DNA of 64,000 nt, taken from contig NZ_CP034035.1 of the NCBI RefSeq assembly GCF_005484945.1, positions 248,001 through 312,000 on the forward strand, read 5' to 3'. Below are positions 30,995 through 39,830 of this stretch, piece after piece. How positions within the stretch are numbered: position 1 is the first letter of the stretch; the number at the start of each line of letters is the position of its first letter. Made by a program: the position numbers and the translations under genes. This stretch comes from Brenneria rubrifaciens (GTDB taxonomy: Bacteria; Pseudomonadota; Gammaproteobacteria; Enterobacterales; Enterobacteriaceae). The notes beneath the pieces are model-generated. The model was not told the DNA's origin and ran no database searches. It worked only from the letters and a program-made list of their open reading frames with translations.

Positions 30995-32410
30995 ATGTCA
31001 CTCAGCCGGCGTCAGTTTATTCAGGCATCGGGGGTTGCGTTGTGTGCGGGTATGACGCCATTGGGGGTGAAAGCAAATCAAATCCCCGGTGCGTTACCGA
31101 TTCCGCCGTTGCTGGAATCGCGCCGGGGGCAACCCTTGTTTCTGACGATGCAACGCGCGCGCTGGGCCTTTAGCGGCGTCCAAAAAACCTCGGTATGGGG
31201 AATCAACGGCCGGTATTTGGGCCCCACGGTACGGGTGTATGACGGGGATGACGTTAAGCTGATTTACAGCAATCGGCTGAATGAACCCGTGGCGATGACG
31301 GTGGGCGGATTACAGGTTCCCGGCTCCCTGATGGGCGGGGCCGCCCGCATCATCTCGCCGGGCGCGGACTGGTCGCCGGTTCTGCCGATTCGCCAGCCGT
31401 CCGCGACCTGCTGGTATCACGCCAATACGCCGAACCGCATGGCGCAGCATATCTATAACGGGCTGGCGGGGATGTGGCTGGTTGAAGACAGCATCAGCAA
31501 ATCGCTCCCGCTTCCCAATCACTACGGCGTTGATGATTTTCCGTTGATTATTCAGGACAAACGTCTGGATAATTTTGGCGTGCCGATTTACAACCCGCCG
31601 GCAAACGGGGGATTCATGGGCGATACCCTGCTGGTGAATGGCGTGCAGAATCCGTTTGTGGAAGTGTCTCGCGGCTGGGTTCGTTTAAGGTTGCTGAATG
31701 CCTCCAATGCCCGCCGTTATGTGATGCGTTTGAGCGATGGGCGTGCGATGCATGTTATTGCCAGCGATCAGGGGTTTCTGCCCGCGCCGATGGCGATGAA
31801 TCAGATCTCGCTTGCGCCCGGAGAACGGCGGGAAGTCCTGATTGACATGGCTCAGGGCGGTGAGGTGACGCTGACGGCGGGCGAATCCGCCGGGATCATG
31901 GATCGCCTGCGCGGTTTGTTTGAGCCTTCCGGCATTCTGATTTCAACCCGGGTTTTAACGCTCAAACCAACGGGATTACTGCCGTTGGTGACCGACAATC
32001 TGCCGATGCGCTTGCTGGCGGATAACATCATTGAAGGCGGCATCAGCCGTACGCGCGAATTTCGTCTGGGCGACAGGCTGCCGGGCATTAATGGCGCCAT
32101 ATGGGATATGACCCGAATGGATGTGCAAACACAGTTTGGCCGTTGCGAACGTTGGCTGATCCATGCCGATGTGCCGCAGTCATTTCATATACAAGGCGTG
32201 AAGTTTCTGGTGCGCAGCGTGAATGGCGTGGCTGTGGCGAACGAGGACAGCGGCTGGAAAGATACCGTCTGGGTTGATGAAGATGTTGAATTGCTGGTTT
32301 ATTTCACCCAGCCTTCATCACTGGCATTTCCGTTCCTGTATTACAGCCAGACGCTGGAATTGGCTGACCGCGGCTCCGCCGGGCAGTTGATCGTGCAGCC
32401 GTCTGCCTGA
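30995..32410 (+). CDS. ftsP: Cell-division protein FtsP (SufI)
   Basis: Periplasmic multicopper-oxidase-fold protein that stabilises the divisome under stress. It lacks copper-ligand histidine clusters, as expected for FtsP. The Tat signal peptide is clear (SLSRRQFIQASGVAL). The three-cupredoxin layout and blocks such as WGINGRYLGPT, NGLAGMWLVED and PGERREVLIDM match Escherichia SufI across the full 471 aa. It follows plsC by 88 nt. In Escherichia the next gene is ygiQ; here ygiQ is missing from this spot and only a relic exists at 49-50 kb. Confidence 0.95.
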   Translation: MSLSRRQFIQASGVALCAGMTPLGVKANQIPGALPIPPLLESRRGQPLFLTMQRARWAFSGVQKTSVWGINGRYLGPTVRVYDGDDVKLIYSNRLNEPVAMTVGGLQVPGSLMGGAARIISPGADWSPVLPIRQPSATCWYHANTPNRMAQHIYNGLAGMWLVEDSISKSLPLPNHYGVDDFPLIIQDKRLDNFGVPIYNPPANGGFMGDTLLVNGVQNPFVEVSRGWVRLRLLNASNARRYVMRLSDGRAMHVIASDQGFLPAPMAMNQISLAPGERREVLIDMAQGGEVTLTAGESAGIMDRLRGLFEPSGILISTRVLTLKPTGLLPLVTDNLPMRLLADNIIEGGISRTREFRLGDRLPGINGAIWDMTRMDVQTQFGRCERWLIHADVPQSFHIQGVKFLVRSVNGVAVANEDSGWKDTVWVDEDVELLVYFTQPSSLAFPFLYYSQTLELADRGSAGQLIVQPSA

Positions 32411-32436
32411 AATGGCCGTATCCTGGCGTCAGGTGT

Positions 32437-32477
32437 AAAAAATCGCCGTCGCGGTTTGCAACGCCGCTGGCGACGGC
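32437..32477 (-). terminator. Terminator between ftsP and the PfkB kinase gene
   Basis: Eight-bp stem GCCGTCGC / GCGACGGC (32445-32452 and 32470-32477). Leftward, the stem is followed by a T-rich tract (the A6 run at 32437-32442). It ends the permease-kinase transcript and may also stop ftsP. Confidence 0.75.
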
Positions 32478-32539
32478 TTGAACGGTGGCGGCAAGGATGG
32501 CCCGCCTGAAAAATGCCAGCTTGCGCGGAATGGATCTGA

Positions 32540-33475
32540 TTACGGCAGCCGAGAATCCGGGAAGTGGCGACGCAATGTCCCCCAGTCCGGCGCGCCTGCC
32601 GCGCCCTGGCCGGCAATCACGCAGGCAGCGACCCGGTTAGCCAGATCGACGGCGTCCGGCAGCGGCCAGCCTGCCGATAGTCCTGCCAGCAGGCCGCCGC
32701 TGTGCGCATCGCCAGCCCCAATGGTATCCACGACGCTGACCGGGTAGGCGGCGATGGCCGTCGGTTCGCCGTCTGGCGGGCAAATCCAGGCGCCTTCCTT
32801 ATCCATTCTACAGATCAGCATTAACCCGCTGCGCTGCGCGTAAAGCCAGGCTTGTGAAACCGGATCGCCTTCCCCGCATAGCTGTTTTGTCTCATCACGG
32901 TTCAAGGTCAGTATGGTATCGGTGCCGGACAGAGCGGTAATAAATTCTGGCGGAATGAACGGAAGACGTGGCCCGAAATCCACCAGCTTTTTCTGCGGCT
33001 GTTCCAGTATCCATTCGCGTAATGCCTGTCCCCCCTCGCCAAACAGCTCGTAGCCGTTCACATAGAGCAACGCATTTTCCGGTGGCGTCAGCTGTTGCAG
33101 CAGTTCACGGCTGCAATGCGCTTCGCATCCGGTGATACCGATGAACGTGCGCTCGCCATCCGGTTCCGTCATGGCAATGCACCAGCCATTATCCATTTCC
33201 GTATTGCGTAACAACACGGGCAGATTCATCTCCGTCATGGCGGCTTCAACGGCTTTGCCCCAGGAACCGTTGCCGACGGGCATGCCGTTGATGATCGGGA
33301 CATTGAGGCGGAACAGCACGCGGGCCACGTTAAAGGCGCAGCCCCCAATCTGCTGCCCCAAATCCTTGCCTTCGACATCTTCCCCGCTGACGGGGAGACG
33401 CGGCAGCGCCAGCAGCATATCGCCGCAGGCGCCGCCGATAACGACAATGGGGCGTTCAGGTACAAAGGCTGTCAT
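32540..33475 (-). CDS. PfkB-family sugar/nucleoside kinase
   Basis: Ribokinase-fold kinase, 311 aa. The second PfkB signature DTIGAGDAHSGG (GAGD 253-256, catalytic Asp256) and the substrate-side GGCAFNVAR (about 44-52) are present. Its start overlaps the permease stop by 4 nt (ATGA), so the two are translationally coupled. Pairing with an NCS1 permease and a YegW-like GntR regulator resembles the Escherichia yegT-yegU-yegV-yegW gene set and suggests a nucleoside or modified nucleoside substrate. That is inference; a sugar cannot be excluded. Confidence 0.85.
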   Translation of the reverse strand: MTAFVPERPIVVIGGACGDMLLALPRLPVSGEDVEGKDLGQQIGGCAFNVARVLFRLNVPIINGMPVGNGSWGKAVEAAMTEMNLPVLLRNTEMDNGWCIAMTEPDGERTFIGITGCEAHCSRELLQQLTPPENALLYVNGYELFGEGGQALREWILEQPQKKLVDFGPRLPFIPPEFITALSGTDTILTLNRDETKQLCGEGDPVSQAWLYAQRSGLMLICRMDKEGAWICPPDGEPTAIAAYPVSVVDTIGAGDAHSGGLLAGLSAGWPLPDAVDLANRVAACVIAGQGAAGAPDWGTLRRHFPDSRLP

Positions 33476-34929
33476 ATCTGTTTCGCCTTCGGGGTAACCA
33501 GCAGGTAGAGCCAGTAGGTGACCAGGCTAATCGCGAAAGAGACAAACAGGCCGAGGCTGGAGTTGGCAAAAATACCGATTGCCAGCGGCCCGTCGATGAA
33601 GCCGGTTTTGGTGACCATCAAACCGGAAATCGCGCCCAGCAGCCAGCAGAACAGCGGCACCCAGCGTACGCCAAGATTTTTGCCATTCAGACCAAAAACC
33701 GCGTCGGCGTTATAACCGTGGCGCTGGCGAATCCAAAGATAATCAAGGATAAATACCGCGCACCACGGACCAAGAAACAGGCCGCAGAAAATCAGAAAGG
33801 AGATAAACGGCGTCAGGAAATCACCGGAAATAAACAGCACATAGATAGCGACGCCGACCACCAGCACGGCGTCAAACGCGACGGCGACAGACTGGCGTAC
33901 TTTTACGCCGATGGTCAGCAGGTTAAGGCTGGCGGAATAGAGGCTGAGCACGGCAATCGTCACAATCCCCGCCGTTGCGGTCAACAGATAAGGCACTGAC
34001 ATCCAGGCGGGCAGCACGGTGCCGATCAGGGCAATCGGATTGGCGGAACTCGTGAGGCCGGGCAGTTGTGACGACAGCAGGATGCCCGCCAGCATCAGCA
34101 GTATCAACGGGAACGCCGCGCCGCCGACCACGGCGGAAAATACGCTGCGGCGGCTGGACGACGGGCTTTGATAACGGCTGTAGTCGGCGCCGGCGATGGT
34201 CCAGCCGACGCCGGTTCCGGCGGCAATGACGGAAACCGCGGGCAGGAAGCCGGTCAGCCAGTTGCCTGACGGCAGCGACAGCACGGTGTGCCACGGCGTA
34301 TTGAACAGAATATAGATGACCACTACCAGCGTCATCGTGCCGAAAATCCGGGTGATCCAGCTTTGCAAAAAGATCAGCGTATTCTGTCCCAAAATACTGA
34401 CGGCGATGGTCAGCCCGCCGAACAAGAGCAGACAAACCGCCGTCAGCGTGGTACTGGCGCTGAGTCCTGTGGCTTCAAACAACGCGGACAAGGTCAGCGT
34501 GCCGGTAATGAGATTCACGGCCTCCCAGCCCATCAGGGTAAACCAGCTCATCGCCGTTGGCGCGATGTTGCCTTTGAAGCCGAAAATGGTGCGGGAGAGC
34601 GTTAGCGTCGAGGTCCGGCCGGTTTGCCCGGCAAAGGAGGTGCAACCGACCAGCGCGAAGCTGGCGGTGCCGACAACGGCCGCAAGGATGGACTGAAAAA
34701 AAGAGAGGCCGAACGACACGATAATCGCGCCGTACACAATGCCGAGAATCCCGATATTGGCCGCGCACCAGATCCAGAATAGCGCCAGCGGCTTGCCGGT
34801 ACGCGCTGATTCCGGCACTAAATCAATCCCGGTATTTTCTACTTCCCAGGTTTTGCTTTGTGATGGTACGTCGTTGGATGCTGTGTGTTTTTCTGGCGAA
34901 TGCACGTCTTTTTGCTGTGTTGCGCCCAT
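33472..34929 (-). CDS. NCS1-family purine/cytosine permease-like transporter
   Basis: Inner-membrane cation symporter of the NCS1 (CodB/Fur4-like) family, 485 aa with about 12 hydrophobic segments. Family marks include the N-terminal WIWCAANIG and FGFKGNIAPT blocks and a mid-protein GWTIAGADYSRY. The cytosolic N-terminal tail (about 45 residues) is long and polar. NCS1 proteins carry nucleobases, hydantoins, allantoin, thiamine-type compounds or nucleosides. The coupled kinase argues for a substrate with a free hydroxyl, such as a nucleoside. First gene of the two-gene operon. Confidence 0.88.
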   Translation of the reverse strand: MGATQQKDVHSPEKHTASNDVPSQSKTWEVENTGIDLVPESARTGKPLALFWIWCAANIGILGIVYGAIIVSFGLSFFQSILAAVVGTASFALVGCTSFAGQTGRTSTLTLSRTIFGFKGNIAPTAMSWFTLMGWEAVNLITGTLTLSALFEATGLSASTTLTAVCLLLFGGLTIAVSILGQNTLIFLQSWITRIFGTMTLVVVIYILFNTPWHTVLSLPSGNWLTGFLPAVSVIAAGTGVGWTIAGADYSRYQSPSSSRRSVFSAVVGGAAFPLILLMLAGILLSSQLPGLTSSANPIALIGTVLPAWMSVPYLLTATAGIVTIAVLSLYSASLNLLTIGVKVRQSVAVAFDAVLVVGVAIYVLFISGDFLTPFISFLIFCGLFLGPWCAVFILDYLWIRQRHGYNADAVFGLNGKNLGVRWVPLFCWLLGAISGLMVTKTGFIDGPLAIGIFANSSLGLFVSFAISLVTYWLYLLVTPKAKQI

Positions 34930-35541
34930 GCTGGCATGCTCCTTTTTATCCCTGGTTTACCATGAATGGCGGCAAGGGGAAATTCATCATGCAACCGATA
35001 ACGGCTTGATTATCGTTTCCCGTATTCATATCGGCACTCAGCGTATCATAAAGTTATGTCAATACCAGCCGATGCAATAGATAGCGATTTCGTTCTTCCA
35101 ATATCGGCGAGTGGAGGCGTGAAATCATGGATATCGCGCAGGAAAAGGCATTGGAAAACGCGAGTTTTGATGAAAATCGAGGATTTTGATGAAAAGTGGT
35201 GCGGCTGTGACCCCATGCCTGGAGAAAGCAGGCAATATGTTTGGGGGCAGCCGCATCACGGACTTCACGAATACACACTCATCGCGTCACCGACTGGGAA
35301 CAAAGACAGCCGAAAATGGCGTCGTGAGGTGTTTTTTGTTTGGTCATTCTGATGACCCCTGGTGTTGGCGCTTCTTGCAGAAGTGTACGAAAATTACGCC
35401 CTGGGTGAAAGTCCAATTTAATACCTTAAGAGTGCCAATCTCAATCCTAATAAGTTTTTTCTGATAATGTTGTTCGATTCATTATTTATGCTTAACAATT
35501 ACGTATGCTGAAAGCGGCGTAAAATGATAAAAGGCTGCAAT
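34930..35541. other. Long divergent control region without a recognisable gene
   Basis: A gap of 612 bases between the permease (leftward) and GntR (rightward) genes. Short open frames exist on both strands around 35050-35460, but none has a convincing ribosome site or family match. The part 35350-35520 is AT-rich and should hold the regulator's promoter. It may contain a decayed gene or a dispersed intergenic repeat, which cannot be decided from one window. Confidence 0.5.
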
Positions 35542-36279
35542 ATGCAGGAATTACTTGTTTGGATACAAAAGCAACTGAGCGAACAATCTTCAGCGCCGCG
35601 TTATATACGGCTGGCTTCGCTGCTTGAAACGGAAATCGGACGGCGTAAGACCTTGTCAGGGCAGTTTTTACCTGCTGAAAGGTTGATAGCCCAGCAGCTT
35701 GGCTTATCGCGCGTCACCGTATCCCGTTCTATGTCGCTGCTGGAAAAGAAAGGGCTGGTTGTTCGTCAGCAAGGCGTGGGAACTCGGATCAGTCAACATC
35801 TGAATTATTCGTTGGATTCCGATGAGGCCGGCTTTACCTCCCTGGTGATGCAGCAAGGTGGGATAGCCGGTAATCTCTGGCTTGAGCGGGGCAAAAAGGC
35901 GTTGCCCGCGTCGATAGCGGCGGAAATGTCTTTGCCGCCAGAGACGCTGACCACCAAGTTACGGCGCGTTCGTTTAATCAACGGCGCGCCGGTGTCGTTG
36001 GAAGACAACTGGATTCCGCTGGGGTTATTGCCGGAGCCTGAGCAACTTGAACATTCGCTCTATCAATATTGGGCGGCCCGGAATATTTACCCGGATAAAA
36101 AGCGCTATCGTTTGAAGGCGCTGGCGTGTCCGGCGAACATCGCCGAACATTTGCATATTCCTGTGGATTCACCCGTCTTGCTATGCCGGCAGCATTCTTA
36201 CAACGCGCATGGCGATCTGCTGGAATATTGTGAAATATATTGTCGCAGCGATGTGTATGACTTTCAGGTGGCGGATTGA
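35542..36279 (+). CDS. GntR-family regulator with UTRA ligand domain (YegW-like)
   Basis: HutC-subfamily repressor. The N-terminal winged helix is at about residues 20-85 (LPAERLIAQQLGLSRVTVSRSM), followed by a UTRA effector domain (about 95-240) ending IYCRSDVYDFQV. I chose ATG 35542 (245 aa) because AAAAGG lies about 9 nt upstream; ATG 35524 lacks a ribosome site. It is divergent from the NCS1-PfkB operon, its likely target, and the effector is probably the substrate or its phosphate. Escherichia YegW (248 aa) is the nearest match I can recall. Confidence 0.85.
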   Translation: MQELLVWIQKQLSEQSSAPRYIRLASLLETEIGRRKTLSGQFLPAERLIAQQLGLSRVTVSRSMSLLEKKGLVVRQQGVGTRISQHLNYSLDSDEAGFTSLVMQQGGIAGNLWLERGKKALPASIAAEMSLPPETLTTKLRRVRLINGAPVSLEDNWIPLGLLPEPEQLEHSLYQYWAARNIYPDKKRYRLKALACPANIAEHLHIPVDSPVLLCRQHSYNAHGDLLEYCEIYCRSDVYDFQVAD

Positions 36280-36305
36280 AACTGAACCATCTGGGAGGAG
36301 GCATA

Positions 36306-36330
36306 CCGGCAAACGGTCTCCGTTTGCCGG
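36306..36330. terminator. Hairpin between convergent GntR and dkgA genes
   Basis: Perfect 11-bp stem CCGGCAAACGG / CCGTTTGCCGG with a TCT loop and no adjacent T-run. It lies 26 nt after the GntR stop and 13 nt from the dkgA stop, so it may serve both. Confidence 0.6.
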
Positions 36331-36342
36331 CGAAGAAAAAAA

Positions 36343-37170
36343 TTAATTGTTGCCGGGCGCGTCAGGATCGGAACCGAGGCGTTTATCGCTGTCCAGTTTT
36401 GCGATTTCGCTTAGCTCGTCTTTATCCAGGCGGAAATCGAACACGTCAAAATTTTCCCGGATACGTGAAGGCGTGACTGACTTTGGGATCACCACCAGCC
36501 CGTTATCCAAATGCCAGCGGATCACCACTTGTGCCGGGGTTTTGCCGTACTTGGTCGCCAGTTTGCGGATGATCGGCTGATCGAAGACGCCTGCGCCGCC
36601 TTGTGCCAGCGGGCTCCAGGATTCGGTTTGAATGTGATGGTTTACGTTCCAGATATGCAGCGTGCGTTGTTGTAACAGCGGGTGCAATTCAATCTGGTTA
36701 ATCACAGGCAGAACACCGGTTTCATCTTTCAGACGCTGTAAATGGTGAGCATGGAAGTTGCTGACCCCGATGCTTTTGGTCAGCCCCTGTTCCTGTAACT
36801 TAATCAACCCTCGCCAGGCCTCCACATAAGTGTTCTGTTGCGGCAGCGGCCAATGAATCAGGTACAAATCCACATAATCCAGCCGCAGTTTTCGCAGGCT
36901 GGCTTCCAGCGCCTGTTGCGGATCGTTCTGATCGCTGTTCCAGAGCTTGGTCGTAATGAATAATGCGTCACGCGGAAGGTCCGAATTCTGCAATGCCCGG
37001 CCGACACTCTCTTCATTGTTGTAAATCGCCGCGGTGTCTATGGCGCGGTAACCTGTATTTAAGGCTTCAGTGACGGCATCCACCGTTTCTTTATTGCTTG
37101 CCTGCCAGACGCCGAGGCCCAACTGCGGCATGATATTGCCGTCAGCCAGTTTAATTTTGGGTTGCGTCAT
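36343..37170 (-). CDS. dkgA: 2,5-diketo-D-gluconate reductase A (aldo/keto reductase)
   Basis: NADPH-dependent AKR5-type reductase; Escherichia DkgA (YqhE) reduces 2,5-diketogluconate and methylglyoxal. The catalytic tetrad is visible: Asp45, Tyr50 (AIDTAAIY), Lys75 (TTKLW) and His106 (LIHWP). The cofactor motif IPKSVTPSRI is near the C-terminus. ATG 37170 gives 275 aa (same as Escherichia), with AGGAG about 7 nt upstream; an upstream in-frame ATG at 37188 would put that Shine-Dalgarno inside the gene. In Escherichia yqhC and yqhD lie between this gene and yghB; they are absent here. Confidence 0.94.
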   Translation of the reverse strand: MTQPKIKLADGNIMPQLGLGVWQASNKETVDAVTEALNTGYRAIDTAAIYNNEESVGRALQNSDLPRDALFITTKLWNSDQNDPQQALEASLRKLRLDYVDLYLIHWPLPQQNTYVEAWRGLIKLQEQGLTKSIGVSNFHAHHLQRLKDETGVLPVINQIELHPLLQQRTLHIWNVNHHIQTESWSPLAQGGAGVFDQPIIRKLATKYGKTPAQVVIRWHLDNGLVVIPKSVTPSRIRENFDVFDFRLDKDELSEIAKLDSDKRLGSDPDAPGNN

Positions 37171-37387
37171 ATCATTCTCCTTTTTCATCCGTTAATCAAT
37201 ATGATATCGGGTGGTTAACGGGAGTTGACAGCCCATCTATACCGCGATCCGATGCGATATCGAACCGCTTACTAGAACGGGTATGCCGCTTCATTCTAGT
37301 AGAAAAACATTTTCATGTTTTATACCCGCTTCATAATTTCGGTCGGCAAGCGTTGTCGATTGCCGGAGGCGTGGTTTCCCGTGGCGA

Positions 37388-38041
37388 CTAAACGCTATTT
37401 TTACGCCATACCACCACGGCCATGCCGATCAATCCGCACAGCAGCAGAACCATAGGAAGAATGATCAGCGCGGTCATCACCTGATCTTCATGGCGTTTTA
37501 CCAGCGGAATCTGGCTCAGGGCGTAACCCAGCGTCACGATCCCCCCGACCCAAAGGAAGCCGCTTAGCCAGTTGAAGATCTGAAAACGGGTGTTGTTCAG
37601 ACCAGAAATACCGGCCATCGTCGGTAACAGCGTTCGGATAAAAGCCAGAAAACGGCCGATCAGCAAAGCGACCAGTCCGTGGCGATGAAAAAGATGGTAG
37701 GCACGTTGGTGATAGTGGGCGGGTAACTGTAACAGCCAGCTTTTCACCAGCCGGGTATCGCCCAGCCAGCGCCCTTGCAGATAGCTGAACCAACAACCGA
37801 GGCTGGCGGCCACGGTCAGCAGAATCATGGTGGGGAAGAAACTCATGACGCCTTTGGCAATCATGGCGCCCGTCAGTAATAACAGGCTGTCACCCGGTAG
37901 AAAGGCGGCCGGCAGCAAAGCATTTTCCAGCAATAAGGTGGTGAACAAAATACCGTAAATCACCCATATGACTTTGGGATCGGCCAGCGCGCTGAAATCC
38001 TGCTGCCATAGCGCCTGAATAATTTCGTGAACCACGCTCAT
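37388..38041 (-). CDS. yghB: DedA-family inner-membrane protein YghB
   Basis: DedA/SNARE-associated membrane protein. Escherichia YghB and its partner YqjA are jointly needed for normal division and proton-motive-force homeostasis, and the family is linked to lipid carrier flipping. The length of 217 aa compares with 219. Conserved marks are [19 protein letters not shown] with its acidic residue, [20 protein letters not shown] with its two Arg, and several membrane helices. Directly next to metC, as in Escherichia. Confidence 0.93.
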   Translation of the reverse strand: MSVVHEIIQALWQQDFSALADPKVIWVIYGILFTTLLLENALLPAAFLPGDSLLLLTGAMIAKGVMSFFPTMILLTVAASLGCWFSYLQGRWLGDTRLVKSWLLQLPAHYHQRAYHLFHRHGLVALLIGRFLAFIRTLLPTMAGISGLNNTRFQIFNWLSGFLWVGGIVTLGYALSQIPLVKRHEDQVMTALIILPMVLLLCGLIGMAVVVWRKNSV

Positions 38042-38089
38042 ATTACTTTCCTGCCAGGTGACTAAGCCTTAAAAAAACAATCGTACTTA

Positions 38090-38117
38090 ACCTACGCTGA
38101 TTTACCTACGCTGATTT
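38090..38117. repeat. 14-bp perfect tandem duplication upstream of yghB
   Basis: ACCTACGCTGATTT occurs twice back to back (38090-38103 and 38104-38117). It lies in the 227-nt gap between metC and yghB, 49 nt upstream of the yghB start, and so probably within its promoter or leader. Confidence 0.85.
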
Positions 38118-38268
38118 CAAAGCCGGGATCGCGCGTCTATCCTTCCTGATAAACGCTCAATTTTGGCTTAGTTAGGTATAGCAAAGTTCCAGCCAAAGTT
38201 TATCTGCTCTATCATACACGCTTGCCTTGCCTGCCGCAGGGAAATCGGGCGATGGGGCGTGATGAGCG

Positions 38269-39462
38269 TCATATTGCCTGTATTCGGCTAAAACCCGCGG
38301 CCAGATCCTCAATCAGATCGTCAACGTCTTCGAGCCCGATATGTAATCGAATTAGGGTGCCGGTAAAATCAACACCCGCAACCGGACGGACGGACGCCAA
38401 CTCATCAGGCTGATTGGCCAGGATCAGCGATTCAAATCCCCCCCATGAATAAGCCATGCTGAAGTGCTCGAAATGGTCCAGATAGTTTGCCAACTCTGTT
38501 TTGCTCAGACGATCTTTCAGCACGAATGAGAACAGGCCATTACACCCTGAGAAATCCCGGACATAGAACTCATGGCCTTTACATTCTGGCAAGGCGGGAT
38601 GATTAACGACCGCCACGTCGGGGCGCTCTGACAGCCATTTGGCGATGCGAATGCTGCTTTCCTGATGCTGTTTCAGGCGGACGCCCAGCGTACGCAAGCC
38701 GCGGCTGGCAATGTAGGCGGTATCGGCGTCTACCATTTGTCCCATCAGGTAGGAGTGCTCGCGCAGTTGTTCCAGACAGCGTTGGTTGGCAACGGCCGTA
38801 CCCAACATGGCATCGGAATGGCCTACAATATATTTGGTGCCGGACTGCACGGAAATATCTATGCCGAATTCCAGCGCCCTGAACAGAATGCCTGCGGCCC
38901 AGGTATTATCCATAATAATGACGATTTCTGGATTAATGCGCCGCGCCGCTTGCACAATCGCCGGAACATCATGAACTTCCATGGTGATGGAGCCTGGGGA
39001 TTCCAGAAACACGACGCGGGTATTTTCCTGAACGAGTTCACTGATGCCCGCGCCAATCAGCGGATCGAAATAGGTGGTGCCGACATTCAGCTTTTGTAGA
39101 ACAGTATTACAGAAACTTTGCGTGGGTTCGTAGGCGGAGCCGGTTACCAGCACATGATCGCCCGCCGAAACGAAAGATAGAATGGCGTTGGCGATCGCCG
39201 CCGCGCCGCAGGGATAGAGTACGCACCCCGCGCCGCCCTCCAGTTCGGTCATCGCCTCCTGTAAGGAGAAGTGGGTCAGCGTACCGCGGCGGCCATAAAA
39301 CAGCGCGCCTTTTGCCCGATTGATGGCGGCGTGTTTTTTATCCTGAACGGTGTCGAAGACCAGGGAGGAAGCGCGTTGGATAATCGGGTTTACGGAACCT
39401 TGCGTGAATTTCTTGCTGCGTCCAGCGGCGACTAACGCCGTTGCCGTTTTTTTGCTTGTCAT
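38269..39462 (-). CDS. metC: Cystathionine beta-lyase MetC
   Basis: PLP enzyme of the Cys/Met-metabolism family that splits cystathionine to homocysteine, pyruvate and ammonia in methionine synthesis. The PLP-binding Lys210 lies in [29 protein letters not shown] and [12 protein letters not shown] are typical of MetC. ATG 39462 gives 397 aa (Escherichia 395), with AGGTGA 8 nt upstream; an extra in-frame ATG at 39474 is less likely. It is divergent from exbB-exbD, as in other enterobacteria. Confidence 0.95.
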   Translation of the reverse strand: MTSKKTATALVAAGRSKKFTQGSVNPIIQRASSLVFDTVQDKKHAAINRAKGALFYGRRGTLTHFSLQEAMTELEGGAGCVLYPCGAAAIANAILSFVSAGDHVLVTGSAYEPTQSFCNTVLQKLNVGTTYFDPLIGAGISELVQENTRVVFLESPGSITMEVHDVPAIVQAARRINPEIVIIMDNTWAAGILFRALEFGIDISVQSGTKYIVGHSDAMLGTAVANQRCLEQLREHSYLMGQMVDADTAYIASRGLRTLGVRLKQHQESSIRIAKWLSERPDVAVVNHPALPECKGHEFYVRDFSGCNGLFSFVLKDRLSKTELANYLDHFEHFSMAYSWGGFESLILANQPDELASVRPVAGVDFTGTLIRLHIGLEDVDDLIEDLAAGFSRIQAI

Positions 39463-39830
39463 AACCAATATCACCTTTTCTCTGTTCAGGTCCTGCCGGG
39501 TTATTCAAAACGCCTGTATGACCATGGATTAGCGGGAGGTATCTTTGCCAGGCTTTATACGTTATCACGGCTTGAACGGCGCGTGGATGCGCTTTTCCGT
39601 CTGGCGGGAAAAAGGGGAGGCGTTAATGCCATTACGCAGTGTCAAGGGGCTGCCAGCCAGGTGAAGATGAACGTCTTTCAAGTATCAACGCGGTGCAGGT
39701 AAAAAGATGGGAGCAAAGCCTGTGGCGTGTAAATAATAATGAGAACGACTATCAATTCACTCAGGGTCTGATATTATTTCAGACGGATTTCTGCGTCATT
39801 CAGTGATGGATTAAACGGTGGAGGCACAGC
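39463..39830. promoter_or_regulatory. Divergent metC / exbB regulatory region
   Basis: A gap of 368 bases. A Fur-like site lies on the exbB side (separate entry). I looked for MetJ boxes (repeats of AGACGTCT) and found only weak partial matches near 39665-39685, not enough to annotate. No extra gene. Confidence 0.5.
39735..39753 (+). promoter_or_regulatory. Fur box upstream of exbB
   Basis: Matches GATAATGATAATCATTATC at 14 of 19 positions by eye, 78 nt before the exbB start. The location fits iron-dependent repression of exbBD as known in enterobacteria. Confidence 0.7.

Noticed and set aside
35056..35352. Open frame of 98 codons in the permease/GntR gap
   Set aside because: No ribosome site and no family match; kept only as an unexplained region.
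39665..39685. Possible MetJ boxes upstream of metC
   Set aside because: Only partial matches to AGACGTCT and no tandem pair; too weak to annotate.
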